Below, piece by piece: positions 28,774-38,782 of a stretch of 64,000 nucleotides of DNA; the first letter of the stretch is position 1; each line of letters opens with the position of its first letter. Location of the stretch: contig WGLS01000005.1 of assembly GCA_016125455.1 (NCBI GenBank), positions 124,001 to 188,000 of the forward strand, read 5' to 3'. A program made the translations under genes and the position numbers. The notes below the pieces were generated by a model, which worked only from the letters and a program-made list of their open reading frames with translations, did no database searches and had not been told where the DNA came from. This DNA comes from Alphaproteobacteria bacterium. GTDB taxonomy: Bacteria > Pseudomonadota > Alphaproteobacteria > Caulobacterales > Parvularculaceae.

Positions 28774-29682
28774 ATGGCGGAACCGGTTTCCATCGGGAGC
28801 ATCGAGTGCGTCGCGGATGTCGGGGCCGCGCTTGGCGAGGGGCCGCTCTGGGACCCGCGTGCCAAGCGCCTGATCTGGGTCGACATAAAGGGCGACCGAA
28901 TTTTCCGGTTCGACCCCGTTTCAGGGCGTACGGAGGAATGGTCCTGCGACGGCATGACGAGCGCCATCGGCCTTGCAGACGCGGGCGGATATGTTTCGGC
29001 AGCAAGACACGGATTTTTCCTGCTAGACCTCGATGATGCCGGCGGCGGCGTGCGCCGGCGGGCGCTGGCCGATCCGGAAGCCGATGCGCCGGGCAACCGT
29101 TTCAATGACGGCAAGGTCGATCCCGCCGGCGGCTTCTGGGCCGGGACCATGGACGACGCCGAGCGCGAGACGACCGGCGCCTGGTGGCGCCTGTCGCCCG
29201 ACGGCGCGGCGACGCGCCTCGCGGCCTGCTTCCGGGTGACGAACGGGCCGGCGTTCGACCCGACGCGCGGCCGCGTCTTTATGACCGACTCGGCGCGCCG
29301 GACGATCTTCGTTGCCGAGACCGAGGGCGCAGCGCCGGGCGAGCTCGGCGTCTTCAGGACGTTCGGTGATGGCGACGGTTACCCGGACGGCATGGAAATC
29401 GACGCCGAAGGCTGTCTTTGGGTGGCGTTCTGGGACGGCGGCGCGGTGCGGCGGTTTTCGCCGGATGCCGATCTCCTCCAGACCGTCGATCTGCCGGTCC
29501 CGCGGCCGACCAGCCTCGCCTTCGCCGGGGCCGATATTTTCGTGACGTCCGCACGGATCGGGCTCGACGCCGCGGCGCTCGACGCCGCGCCGCTTTCCGG
29601 CGCCCTGTTCCGGATCCGGACGGACCGGCCGATTGGCGGCCCGGCGGCGTATTTCCGCGCCGGCGCGATCCTGGAAAACTGA
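28774..29682 (+). CDS. SMP-30/gluconolactonase/LRE family protein
   Basis: ALGEGPLWDPRAKRLIWVDIKGDRIFRFDPVSGRTEEW; RFNDGKVDPAGGFWAGTMDD. Confidence 0.93.
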   Translation: MAEPVSIGSIECVADVGAALGEGPLWDPRAKRLIWVDIKGDRIFRFDPVSGRTEEWSCDGMTSAIGLADAGGYVSAARHGFFLLDLDDAGGGVRRRALADPEADAPGNRFNDGKVDPAGGFWAGTMDDAERETTGAWWRLSPDGAATRLAACFRVTNGPAFDPTRGRVFMTDSARRTIFVAETEGAAPGELGVFRTFGDGDGYPDGMEIDAEGCLWVAFWDGGAVRRFSPDADLLQTVDLPVPRPTSLAFAGADIFVTSARIGLDAAALDAAPLSGALFRIRTDRPIGGPAAYFRAGAILEN

Positions 29683-30755
29683 TGAATAATGAATTCGCTA
29701 TCTCTGTCCCGATTGGCGCTTACCATCCTTTCCTGAGGGATTGCCTGAAGAGCCTGTCGATCCAGTCGCCGCGGCCGCGCGTCGCGCTTCTCGACGCGTC
29801 CGGCGACCCTCGGGTCAAGGCGGCGGCGGACGACTTCCGGGACCTTCTCGCCTATCGGCGGCATGGGCCGGACGGCGGGCAGTCGGACGCTATCCTGGAG
29901 GGCTGGCGGCATGTGGACGGCGACATTCTCGGCTGGCTGAACGCCGACGATGCGCTATATCCGGATGCGCTCGCCCGGGCGTCGGCGCGGTTCGCGGCGG
30001 ACCCCGGCCTTGAGGTCGTGTCCGGCCATACGGTGATCGTCGACGATGACGGCGCAGTTACCGGCTATCACTGGGCGGTCGAGCCGCCGGGCCCTTCGCT
30101 GCTTAGCGGCGACACGATTTCCCAGCCTTCCTGCTTTTTCCGCCGGTCGCTGCACGATCGCGTCGGCGGCCTTGATGCGGATCTTCACTATACGATGGAC
30201 TGGGACCTCTGGGTGCGGTTCTGGAACGCCGGGGCGCGGTTCGATTTCATCGACGAAACCCTGTCGCGCGTCTTGTGGACGAAAGACGCCAAGACGGGCG
30301 GCTTCAACGGGCGCCGGCGCGCGGAAATAGGGCGCATTCTCGACGCGAACGCGCCGTCCGCGGCGCGACTGAAAAGCCGCATCGGGTTCGGGCTGCACTA
30401 TCTCGCCGAATATGTTCTGCCGACGGAATTCGCCTACGCCCTGCGCGAGGCGGTCTCTCCATCCAGCAAGACGATCAACGGGCTCGGCCGGAACGGCGAG
30501 ATTGCAGCCGTCGCGTCCTTGCCGCTTGTGCATTTTGGCGACCATGCCGTCAGATCCCTGAGGATCGGCTTCCGCGGGCCGGACCAGGGCGTTGCAAGGA
30601 CGTTCGTTGACGACGCCGAAGCGCGCATCGACTGGGACGGCAAGGTCATGGCCGTGACGCCGGCGGCGCCAATCGAGCCGGCCGCCACGTCGATCCTGCG
30701 CCTTGAAGCGTCGCCCGGCGCGATCCCGAGACTTCGCCATGTCCGCTTCGCCTGA
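29682..30755 (+). CDS. Glycosyltransferase family 2 with C-terminal extension
   Basis: SVPIGAYHPFLRDCLKSLSIQS...DGDILGWLNADDALYPDALARA; ATG overlaps previous stop (TGATG). Confidence 0.87.
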   Translation: MNNEFAISVPIGAYHPFLRDCLKSLSIQSPRPRVALLDASGDPRVKAAADDFRDLLAYRRHGPDGGQSDAILEGWRHVDGDILGWLNADDALYPDALARASARFAADPGLEVVSGHTVIVDDDGAVTGYHWAVEPPGPSLLSGDTISQPSCFFRRSLHDRVGGLDADLHYTMDWDLWVRFWNAGARFDFIDETLSRVLWTKDAKTGGFNGRRRAEIGRILDANAPSAARLKSRIGFGLHYLAEYVLPTEFAYALREAVSPSSKTINGLGRNGEIAAVASLPLVHFGDHAVRSLRIGFRGPDQGVARTFVDDAEARIDWDGKVMAVTPAAPIEPAATSILRLEASPGAIPRLRHVRFA

Positions 30756-31821
30756 TCCGGGCGAGGGGGCCATCGACGGCAAGCCGCCAGCCGTCTCGGT
30801 CATCATCGTCAACTTTAATTCCGGCAAGAGGCTTGCCGACGCGTTGCGCCATCTCAGGGGCCAGACCTTCGCTGACTTCGAGACCATCGTTGTCGACAAT
30901 GGGTCGACTGATGAGTCGATCGCGCTGGCGAAAGCGTCCGGTCAGGCATTCAGGCTGATCGATGCCGGCGCCAATCTCGGCTTCGCCGCGGCAAACAATC
31001 TTGCGGCGAGAAGCGCGCGCGGCCGCTGGCTCGCCTTGCTCAATCCCGATGCCTACGCGGATGACCGCTGGCTGGAAGCGCTTCTCGACGCTGCGGCGCG
31101 CCATCCTGATATCGACGCATTCGGATCAATGCAGGTCGACGCAACAGACCCGCGAAGGGTCGATGGCGCCGGCGACTGCTTTCATGTCGGCGGAGTCTAC
31201 TATCGGGGCGGCTTTGGCCGGACCCTCGATGCGATCGGTTTTCCCGACGCCTTCGACGACGTGATGGAGTGTTTTGCCCCGTGCGCCGCCGCCGCGCTCT
31301 ATCGCGCCGAGACGTTTGCAGGGCTCGGCGGCTTTGACGAAACCCTTTTCTGCTATGGCGAGGACGTCGATTTCGGGTTTCGGTTGCGGCTTGCCGGCGG
31401 TCGCTGTGCGCAGGTTCGCGACGCGCTCGTGCGCCATGAAGGATCGGGCGTCACCGGAAGGCGCAGCGACTTCACTGTGTACCACGGCCATCGCAACCGG
31501 ATCTGGGTTGCATACAAGAATGTTCCCGGCGCGATCTACTGGCCGACCTTGCCCCTGCGATGGGCCGCGCACCTTGCGCTGTTCGTCAAGGCGGCACTGG
31601 CGGGCGCCGGGCCGGCCTACTTGCGCGCGATCAGGGATGGATTTCTGGGCGTCGGCGCCTATCGCACGGCGCGGCGCGAGCTGCAGGCGGGGCGTCGGGC
31701 GCCGCTCGGCGAGCTGGCGCGGGCGATGGCCTGGAACCCGGTGGCGCTTCTGGATCGGCGGGCGCAGCTGCGAAAGCTGCCTTTGACCCCGCCGGTCGCG
31801 CCGCCGCCTGCGGCGCGTTAA
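30739..31821 (+). CDS. Glycosyltransferase family 2 (rhamnosyltransferase-like)
   Basis: AVSVIIVNFNSGKRLADALRHLRGQTFADFETIVVDNGSTDESI; GGFDETLFCYGEDVDFGFRLRLAG. Confidence 0.92.
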   Translation: MSASPDPGEGAIDGKPPAVSVIIVNFNSGKRLADALRHLRGQTFADFETIVVDNGSTDESIALAKASGQAFRLIDAGANLGFAAANNLAARSARGRWLALLNPDAYADDRWLEALLDAAARHPDIDAFGSMQVDATDPRRVDGAGDCFHVGGVYYRGGFGRTLDAIGFPDAFDDVMECFAPCAAAALYRAETFAGLGGFDETLFCYGEDVDFGFRLRLAGGRCAQVRDALVRHEGSGVTGRRSDFTVYHGHRNRIWVAYKNVPGAIYWPTLPLRWAAHLALFVKAALAGAGPAYLRAIRDGFLGVGAYRTARRELQAGRRAPLGELARAMAWNPVALLDRRAQLRKLPLTPPVAPPPAAR

Positions 31822-31933
31822 CACGCCGGAAACCGAACTGGCCCAAAACCGAACCCATGCGTGGCGGGCGCGTCCCGCCGCTGACGGCCAATGGCGGCGT
31901 CGCCCTCGTGCGCCATTGGAATGAGGGTTCGAC

Positions 31934-32962
31934 TTGAACACACACGCGTTCGACCTGACGCCTGCGCCGGGAATGCGGTCCTCGCAGACCCGCGGGCTGT
32001 CGGTTGTCGTTCCGTGCCTTGACGAAGAGGCGGTCCTTGAGACAACCCTCGAACGGCTCGTCACGGTCTGCGAGGCGACAGCGCCCGGCCGTTACGAAAT
32101 CATTCTTGTGGATGACGGCTCGACGGATCGCACCTGGTCGGTGATCGAGGCGGCGACGCGGCGCAACGCCGCCATCGTCGGGGTTCGCCTGTCCCGCAAT
32201 CACGGCCATCAGCTCGCGTTGCTGGCGGGCCTGTCCGAGGTCCGTGGCGAACTCGTTCTCGTCATCGACGCCGACCTCCAGGATCCCCCCGAAATCCTGC
32301 CGGACATGATCGACCTGATGGCGGTCGAAGGCGCCGATGTCGTCTACGGCAAGCGCCGGACGCGGACCGGCGAAACATTTTTCAAGAGGCTCACGGCGGA
32401 CTGGTTCTACAGGTTGCTCGACAAGTCGACGGATTTTGAAATTCCGCTCGACGCCGGCGATTTCAGGCTGATGACGCGACAGATTTCCGACCTTCTCGTG
32501 TCGATGCCCGAGCGGGACCGCTTCACGCGGGGCATGGTGGCCTGGCTCGGGTTCAGGCAGGTCCCGTTCCTCTATGACCGGGAGCCGCGCCACGCCGGGG
32601 AAACGAAGTACACGTTGCGGAAGATGCTCCGGCTCGCCTCGGACGCGTTTCTCGGATTTTCACTGCTGCCGCTCCGTTTCGGGCTGTTCCTGGCCGCGTT
32701 CACGTCGATCTTTTCGATCGGGATGGGCATCTTCGTGGTCGGATCCGCGTTAATGACGAATACCGCCCCGGGCTGGGCCTCGGCGATGCTGTTCTCGTCG
32801 ATTGTCGCCAGCGCCCAGTTCGCCGTGCTTGGCGTGATCGGGGAATATGTCGGGCGCATCTATCTGCAGGACAAGAAGCGTCCCCTGTTCCTCGTCAGTC
32901 GCCTGTCGGATCGACGCAATGCGCCGGCGCGCGAGCCGTCAAGGTTCGCGGCGAGCGCATAG
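31934..32962 (+). CDS. Polyprenyl-phosphate glycosyltransferase (GtrB/DPM1-like GT2 with C-terminal TM pair)
   Basis: LSVVVPCLDEEAVLETTLERL; VDDGSTDRT; VIDADLQDPPE; AGDFRLM; two C-terminal TM helices, GVIGEYVGRIYLQDKKRPLFLV. Confidence 0.92.
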   Translation: MNTHAFDLTPAPGMRSSQTRGLSVVVPCLDEEAVLETTLERLVTVCEATAPGRYEIILVDDGSTDRTWSVIEAATRRNAAIVGVRLSRNHGHQLALLAGLSEVRGELVLVIDADLQDPPEILPDMIDLMAVEGADVVYGKRRTRTGETFFKRLTADWFYRLLDKSTDFEIPLDAGDFRLMTRQISDLLVSMPERDRFTRGMVAWLGFRQVPFLYDREPRHAGETKYTLRKMLRLASDAFLGFSLLPLRFGLFLAAFTSIFSIGMGIFVVGSALMTNTAPGWASAMLFSSIVASAQFAVLGVIGEYVGRIYLQDKKRPLFLVSRLSDRRNAPAREPSRFAASA

Positions 32963-32971
32963 GAGGCGCCC

Positions 32972-33664
32972 ATGGACGCTGCGGAGTTCGACAAGTTCGC
33001 CGACGAATACTATGCGACGCACAAGGACAATATCCGCGCGTCGGGCGAAGATCCGGAGTTCTTTGCGGAATACAAGGTCCGGGAAGTCGCCGCCGACTTG
33101 TCAAGGGCGCAGGTGGAACCGCCGCGGACAGTGCTTGACCTTGGCGGCGGCGTGGGCGCGTCGACCGTCCACCTCAGAAACGCCTTCCCTGCCGCCCGCC
33201 TGATCCTCGCCGACGTCTCGCGACGCAGCCTTGAGATCGCCGGAGGGCGGGGCGTCCCCGGGCTCGAGATCGCGCATCTTGACGGCGAGACGCTGCCATT
33301 CCGGGACGGCGAGATTGACCTCGTTTTTGTCGCCTGCGTCTTTCACCACGTCGATCACGACCGGCACGCCGGCATGCTTAACGAGATCCGTCGCGTTCTG
33401 GCGCCGGAAGGCCGGTTCTATCTTTTCGAGCACAATCCCTGGAACCCGTTGACGCGCAAGGCGGTTTGGGAATGCCCGTTTGATGAGAACGCCGTTTTGA
33501 TTTCCGGTCGGACGATGCTGGACCGGGTGCGCAAGGCCGGGTTTGGCGCTGCGCGCGTTTCTTACCGCGTATTTTTCCCGAGGGCGTTGCGGTCGTTGCG
33601 GCGCTTTGAGCCGCTACTCGGCTTTGCCCCCATCGGCGCCCAGTACTTCATTGCGGCGCGCTGA
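32972..33664 (+). CDS. Class I SAM-dependent methyltransferase
   Basis: RTVLDLGGGVGASTVHLRNAFPAARLILADVS; NEIRRVLAPEGRFYLFEHNPWNP. Confidence 0.9.
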   Translation: MDAAEFDKFADEYYATHKDNIRASGEDPEFFAEYKVREVAADLSRAQVEPPRTVLDLGGGVGASTVHLRNAFPAARLILADVSRRSLEIAGGRGVPGLEIAHLDGETLPFRDGEIDLVFVACVFHHVDHDRHAGMLNEIRRVLAPEGRFYLFEHNPWNPLTRKAVWECPFDENAVLISGRTMLDRVRKAGFGAARVSYRVFFPRALRSLRRFEPLLGFAPIGAQYFIAAR

Positions 33665-33758
33665 AGCGGTTTCAGCCTGATTGCGCGGTCCCGGCGGCGC
33701 CGCTATTTCCATCGGCGGCGCAGCGCGTCGATAGGCAGAACAAGGCGGGCGACGACGG

Positions 33759-34967
33759 ATGCCAAAGTCGAAATCCACGAAGGATGCGCTCGCCGGCCGC
33801 GCCCGTTCGTGGCTGATGGACGCGGCCTTTCCTCTCTGGACGGAGAAAGGCGTCGATGCGCGCGGCGGCTTCGTTGAGCGGCTGTCTCTTGATCTTGAAC
33901 AGGTTGACGACGATGCGACCCGGGTGCGCGTGCAGGCGCGCCAGACCTATGCGTTTGCGGTCGCCCACCGGATGGGCTTCCGGCATGGCCGGGAACTGGC
34001 GCGGATGGGCGCTGACCGGCTGGTGCGGCTGGCGTTGGCGGACGGACGATTGCCGGGGCGGCTGATGGCCTCTGGCGGCGGTCGGATCGGCCACGACGTT
34101 GAGCTCTATGACTGCGCGTTCACGATGATGGCCCTGTTTGAGGTCGCGGCGGCGACTGGCGACGGGTCCGCGCTCGCCGGCGCGACGGAAGCGTTCGCGC
34201 GGATCGTTCGTACCCTTCGGCTGCCCGATGGCGAAGGGTTTCGGGAACGCCTGCCGGGGGATGCCGGCTCCATCGATGGGCAGCGCGACGATCGCGGCTT
34301 CGACAATGACGAGCGAGTTGAAAAGCCGCCGCGCGAGCAGAACCCGCACATGCATCTCTTCGAAGCCTGCCTCGCCGGCTACCGGGCGACGCGTGATATT
34401 CGCTATCTCGACGAAGCGGCGGCAATCGGCCGTTTTGTCTTTACGAATTTCTATCGTCGCGACCTCGGCCTCGTCGAACTGCATCGGCGCGGCGCGTCCG
34501 TCGCGGACAATCGGATCGAGCCCGGCCACCTTTTTGAGTGGTCATGGCTCCTTCGGGCCCCGGCCGCGTTCCGCAACGCCGCCGCGAGGGACCTGGAGGC
34601 GGACCTGCCAGCGGGCCTGGCCGATGACCTATTGCGGCGCGCCGAAGGCCTCGCCACTGACGCGGGCCGGGTGCTCCTCGCCCATGACCTTCAGGGCGCG
34701 CCGATCGATCCGAGAGCGCGGACCTGGACCGCGACGGAGGCGTTGCGCGGAGCGGTCGCGGCCTGGCGAGCCGGACGCGATGGCGCTTCGGACAACATAG
34801 AACGTTTTGGCGAGCGGCTCTTTGACGACCATCTGCGCGACGACGGCGCATGGATGGACATGGTCGACATCGACGGGGCGCCGCTGTCGGAGGATGTGAC
34901 GGCCGCCAGCCTTTACCACATTGTGGGCGCACTCGATGCGCTAATTTCGGCGACGGCCGAACGGTGA
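33759..34967 (+). CDS. AGE family epimerase/isomerase (mannose-6-phosphate isomerase-like)
   Basis: RVRVQARQTYAFAVAHRMG; REQNPHMHLFEACLAGYRATRD; EPGHLFEWSWLL. Confidence 0.88.
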   Translation: MPKSKSTKDALAGRARSWLMDAAFPLWTEKGVDARGGFVERLSLDLEQVDDDATRVRVQARQTYAFAVAHRMGFRHGRELARMGADRLVRLALADGRLPGRLMASGGGRIGHDVELYDCAFTMMALFEVAAATGDGSALAGATEAFARIVRTLRLPDGEGFRERLPGDAGSIDGQRDDRGFDNDERVEKPPREQNPHMHLFEACLAGYRATRDIRYLDEAAAIGRFVFTNFYRRDLGLVELHRRGASVADNRIEPGHLFEWSWLLRAPAAFRNAAARDLEADLPAGLADDLLRRAEGLATDAGRVLLAHDLQGAPIDPRARTWTATEALRGAVAAWRAGRDGASDNIERFGERLFDDHLRDDGAWMDMVDIDGAPLSEDVTAASLYHIVGALDALISATAER

Positions 34968-35005
34968 ACGCGGCGACGCGGACGCGAACCGAAGCCCGCC
35001 ACGTT

Positions 35006-35029
35006 AAGGCGATATCCAGTCGTCGCCTT
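35006..35029. other. Short inverted repeat (7-bp stem, 10-nt loop) in the intergenic gap before rfbB
   Basis: aaggcga-tatccagtcg-tcgcctt. Confidence 0.4.
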
Positions 35030-35193
35030 TACCCTTGGCCCGTCATGTGGGACCGGAAACGGCGCTAGGACCCGAACCGCCGCGGGCTAGCATCGCGCCG
35101 CGCCCTCTGGCCGGACGAGCGACGAAGCATCAGCGGCGCGGATTTGCGTCCGGGATCGGGAACGACGAGAAGAGCGACGAAATGGGCGATGCG

Positions 35194-36246
35194 ATGAAAA
35201 TCCTGGTCACCGGCGGCGCCGGCTTCATCGGTTCGGCGGTGGTGCGCACGGCGCTCGCACGCGGCCATGAAGTGGTGAATTTCGACAGCCTGACCTATGC
35301 GGCGAACCTCGACAATCTCGCTGGCTGCGAAGGCGCGCAGGGGTATGCGTTCGTGAGGGGCGACATCTGCGACCCGGACGCCGTGGCGGCGGCGCTCGAG
35401 GCGCATCAGCCCGACGCGATCATGCATCTCGCGGCTGAAAGCCATGTCGACCGGTCTATCGACGGCCCGGGCGCGTTCGTCGAAACCAATATCGTCGGCA
35501 CCTACCGCCTGCTGCAGGCCGCGCGCGGCTATCGCGATCGGTTGCCGGCGGAAAGGGCGTCGCGCTTCCGCTTTCATCATGTGTCTACGGATGAAGTCTA
35601 CGGCACGCTGGGGACCGAAGGGCTTTTTACCGAGGAGACGCCCTACAAGCCGAATTCGCCCTATTCGGCGTCGAAGGCGAGTTCCGATTTCCTCGTAAGG
35701 GCCTGGGGCGAGACCTACGGCTTGCCGGTCGTCACCAGCAACTGCTCGAACAACTACGGACCCTGCCAACACCCCGAAAAGCTCATTCCGGTGGTCATCC
35801 TGAACGCCCTTGAAGGGCGCGCAATCCCTGTTTACGGGGCCGGCGAGAACATCCGGGACTGGCTATTCGTCGACGATCACGCCGATGCGCTGCTTCTCGT
35901 GCTGGCGCAGGGAAGGCTTGGCGAAACCTATAATATCGGCGGCTGCAACGAGCGCCGGAACATCGACCTTGTTCGGACGATCTGCGGTCTCATGGACGAA
36001 CGGCGGCCGAAAAACCGGCCCCACGAAGAGTTGATCGAGTTCGTGACCGATCGGCCGGGGCACGACCTGCGCTATGCGATCGACGCCTCGAAGATCGAGC
36101 GGGAACTCGGATGGCTGCCGTCAGTGACTGTGGAAGAGGGCATGCGCCGAACCGTTGATTGGTATCTGGAGAACGAAGACTGGTGGCGTGCGGTGCGCGC
36201 GCGCGGGCATGCCGGCGACCGGATCGGCCTCGGCGGCAAAAGGTGA
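35194..36246 (+). CDS. rfbB: dTDP-glucose 4,6-dehydratase
   Basis: [84 protein letters not shown]. Confidence 0.97.
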   Translation: MKILVTGGAGFIGSAVVRTALARGHEVVNFDSLTYAANLDNLAGCEGAQGYAFVRGDICDPDAVAAALEAHQPDAIMHLAAESHVDRSIDGPGAFVETNIVGTYRLLQAARGYRDRLPAERASRFRFHHVSTDEVYGTLGTEGLFTEETPYKPNSPYSASKASSDFLVRAWGETYGLPVVTSNCSNNYGPCQHPEKLIPVVILNALEGRAIPVYGAGENIRDWLFVDDHADALLLVLAQGRLGETYNIGGCNERRNIDLVRTICGLMDERRPKNRPHEELIEFVTDRPGHDLRYAIDASKIERELGWLPSVTVEEGMRRTVDWYLENEDWWRAVRARGHAGDRIGLGGKR

Positions 36247-36256
36247 GAACCGGGCA

Positions 36257-37132
36257 ATGAAGGGCATCATTCTCGCCGGCGGGTCCGGCACGCGGCTTTA
36301 TCCAATGACCAAGGCGGTCTGCAAGCAGCTGCTGCCGATCTACGACAAGCCGATGATCTATTATCCGCTGACGACGCTCATGCTGGCGGGCGTGCGGGAC
36401 ATTCTCATCATCACGACGCCGGAGGATCGCGCGATTTTTGAACGGCTGCTAGGCGACGGGGCGGACTGGGGCGTTTCGCTGAGCTATGCGGTGCAACCAA
36501 AGCCCGAAGGCCTCGCCCAGGCGTTCATCATCGGCGAAGAGTTCATCGATGGCGGGAAATGCGCGCTGGTGCTCGGCGACAACATCTTTTTCGGCGACGG
36601 CCTAGCTGACCTGCTCCAGGACGCCGCGAGGCTGACCTCCGGGGCGGTCGTGTTTGGCAGCCACGTGCAGGACCCGCAGCGCTATGGCGTCGTCGAGTTC
36701 GGGCCCGACGGGACGGCATTGAGCATTGAGGAAAAGCCCGCCCGGCCGAAGTCCAACTACGCCGTCACGGGGCTCTATTTCTACGACGAAACCGTGTGCG
36801 AGCGGGCGCGCGACGTAAAGCCGTCCGCGCGCGGCGAACTGGAGATAACGACTCTGAATGAAATGTACCTTGCCGATGGCCAGCTTGGCGTCAGCCTGCT
36901 CGGCCGCGGCTATGCCTGGCTCGACACGGGCACCTGTTCCTCGTTGCTGCAGGCGGCCCAGTTTGTCGAGACGATCGAGGCGAGGCAGGGGTTGAAAATC
37001 GGTTGCGTCGAAGAAGTCGCATTTCGCATGGGATGGATCGACGCCGCCCAGCTTGAGAGGCTCGCTGCGCCGCTCATGAAAGGCGGGTACGGACAGTATC
37101 TTGTTGGCCTGTTGAGCGACAAGGTCTACTAG
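36257..37132 (+). CDS. rfbA: Glucose-1-phosphate thymidylyltransferase
   Basis: [45 protein letters not shown]. Confidence 0.98.
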   Translation: MKGIILAGGSGTRLYPMTKAVCKQLLPIYDKPMIYYPLTTLMLAGVRDILIITTPEDRAIFERLLGDGADWGVSLSYAVQPKPEGLAQAFIIGEEFIDGGKCALVLGDNIFFGDGLADLLQDAARLTSGAVVFGSHVQDPQRYGVVEFGPDGTALSIEEKPARPKSNYAVTGLYFYDETVCERARDVKPSARGELEITTLNEMYLADGQLGVSLLGRGYAWLDTGTCSSLLQAAQFVETIEARQGLKIGCVEEVAFRMGWIDAAQLERLAAPLMKGGYGQYLVGLLSDKVY

Positions 37133-37265
37133 AGCGGCGTCGAAAAGATCTGAGTCAAGAACTTGCTCCCGGTTTCCGGCTCGTCGCATGTTCTGATGAG
37201 GAACCGGCATTCACTTCGTCGGACAATCCCTTTGATCGAACGGTCCCCGGAAGGAAGCGCAGCAA

Positions 37266-37817
37266 ATGGAAATTTCGGAACTCGGCATCCCGGGCGTGTT
37301 CACGCTCGCGCCACGGCGGTTCGAGGACGATCGCGGTTACTTCGTCGAGACATATACAAAGAACAAGTTCGACGCGCTGCTTGAAGGGCTTGAATTCGTC
37401 CAGGACAACGAAAGCTATTCGCGCGATAGGCACACCGTGCGCGGACTGCACTATCAGTCGCCGCCCCACGCTCAGGACAAGCTCGTCCGCGTCGTCAGGG
37501 GGCGCATCTTCGACGTGGTCGTCGATGTGCGGAAGGCCTCGCCGACCTATGGCCAATGGGTCGGCAAGGAGCTTTCCGACGCCAACGGTCTGCAGCTCCT
37601 GGCTCCGAAAGGCTTCCTGCACGGCTTCATGACGCTGGAGCCGGACACCATCGTCGCCTACAAGGTGACGGCGTTTTACCACGGGCCTTCCGATGGCGGG
37701 GTCTACTGGGCGTCGCCGGAGCTTGGCGTCGACTGGCCGGTTGGCGAGGGCGAGGCGACCTTGTCCGACAAGGACGCGCGCGCCGGCCGCTTCGCTGAGT
37801 TCACGTCCCCGTTTTGA
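37266..37817 (+). CDS. rfbC: dTDP-4-dehydrorhamnose 3,5-epimerase
   Basis: GVFTLAPRRFEDDRGYFVETYTKNKF; QDNESYSRDRHTVRGLHYQSPPHAQDKLVRV. Confidence 0.98.
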   Translation: MEISELGIPGVFTLAPRRFEDDRGYFVETYTKNKFDALLEGLEFVQDNESYSRDRHTVRGLHYQSPPHAQDKLVRVVRGRIFDVVVDVRKASPTYGQWVGKELSDANGLQLLAPKGFLHGFMTLEPDTIVAYKVTAFYHGPSDGGVYWASPELGVDWPVGEGEATLSDKDARAGRFAEFTSPF

Positions 37818-37831
37818 ATGCGGGCGCCAAC

Positions 37832-38725
37832 ATGAAGATTTTTGTCGCAGGCGCCGCCGGTCAGGTCGCCAGTTCCCTCGTTCAGCGCGCCGCCCTTGGC
37901 GGCTATGACCTGACGGCGGCCGGCCGCCCCGAACTCGACCTTCTTGATGCCGCGAGCATCGACGCGGCGATCGCCGCCCACCGGCCGGACGTGGTCGTCA
38001 ATGCCGCTGCCTACACTGCCGTCGACCAGGCGGAAAATGACGCTGACGCCGCGCGCCAGCTCAACGCCACGGGCGCCGAAGCCCTCGCGCGCGCGGCCGC
38101 ATCCGCCGGCGCGTCAATCATTCATCTGTCAACAGACTATGTGTATGACGGGTCGAAGCGGGCGCCTTACGTCGAGACGGACCCGACAGCGCCGCTCTGC
38201 GTTTATGGCCATACGAAGCTCGAAGGGGAGCGCCTGGTCGCGGCCGCCAATCCCCGAGCGATCATTCTGCGCACCGCATGGGTGTTCAGTCCGTTTGGCA
38301 AGAACTTCGTGAAGACTATGCTGCGGCTGGCGGCTTCGAATGATGTGGTGAATGTCGTCGACGATCAGCATGGATCGCCGACCTATGCGCCCGATCTTGC
38401 CGACGCGATTCTTGGCGTTGCAGGAAGAGCGAGCGCGGAGGGCGCTTCAGGGTCCGCGGCGTCAGGCATTTTTCATGCTGCCGGTTCAGGCTATGCGACG
38501 TGGGCCGACGTCGCAGCGGAGACCTTCGCGGCAAGCGCCGCGCTCGGCGGTCCGGCGAGCCGGGTCAACCGCATCAGCTCGGCCGATTATCCGACGCCGG
38601 TCACCCGGCCGGCGAACTCGCGGCTGGATGGCGCCAAACTCGGCGCAGTTTTCGGGGTCCAGCTGCGCGACTGGCGCGCCGGCGTTCATGACTGCGTCGC
38701 ACGACTGTTGCAGGACGCTGCGTAG
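37832..38725 (+). CDS. rfbD: dTDP-4-dehydrorhamnose reductase
   Basis: MKIFVAGAAGQVASSLVQRA; VVNAAAYTAVDQAENDADAARQLNATG; LSTDYVYDG. Confidence 0.97.
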   Translation: MKIFVAGAAGQVASSLVQRAALGGYDLTAAGRPELDLLDAASIDAAIAAHRPDVVVNAAAYTAVDQAENDADAARQLNATGAEALARAAASAGASIIHLSTDYVYDGSKRAPYVETDPTAPLCVYGHTKLEGERLVAAANPRAIILRTAWVFSPFGKNFVKTMLRLAASNDVVNVVDDQHGSPTYAPDLADAILGVAGRASAEGASGSAASGIFHAAGSGYATWADVAAETFAASAALGGPASRVNRISSADYPTPVTRPANSRLDGAKLGAVFGVQLRDWRAGVHDCVARLLQDAA

Positions 38726-38782
38726 CGCGCTCGCGCCGACCGGACTGGTTGGCGCGCGACGGCGTTCCGACCTAGGGTCGCA

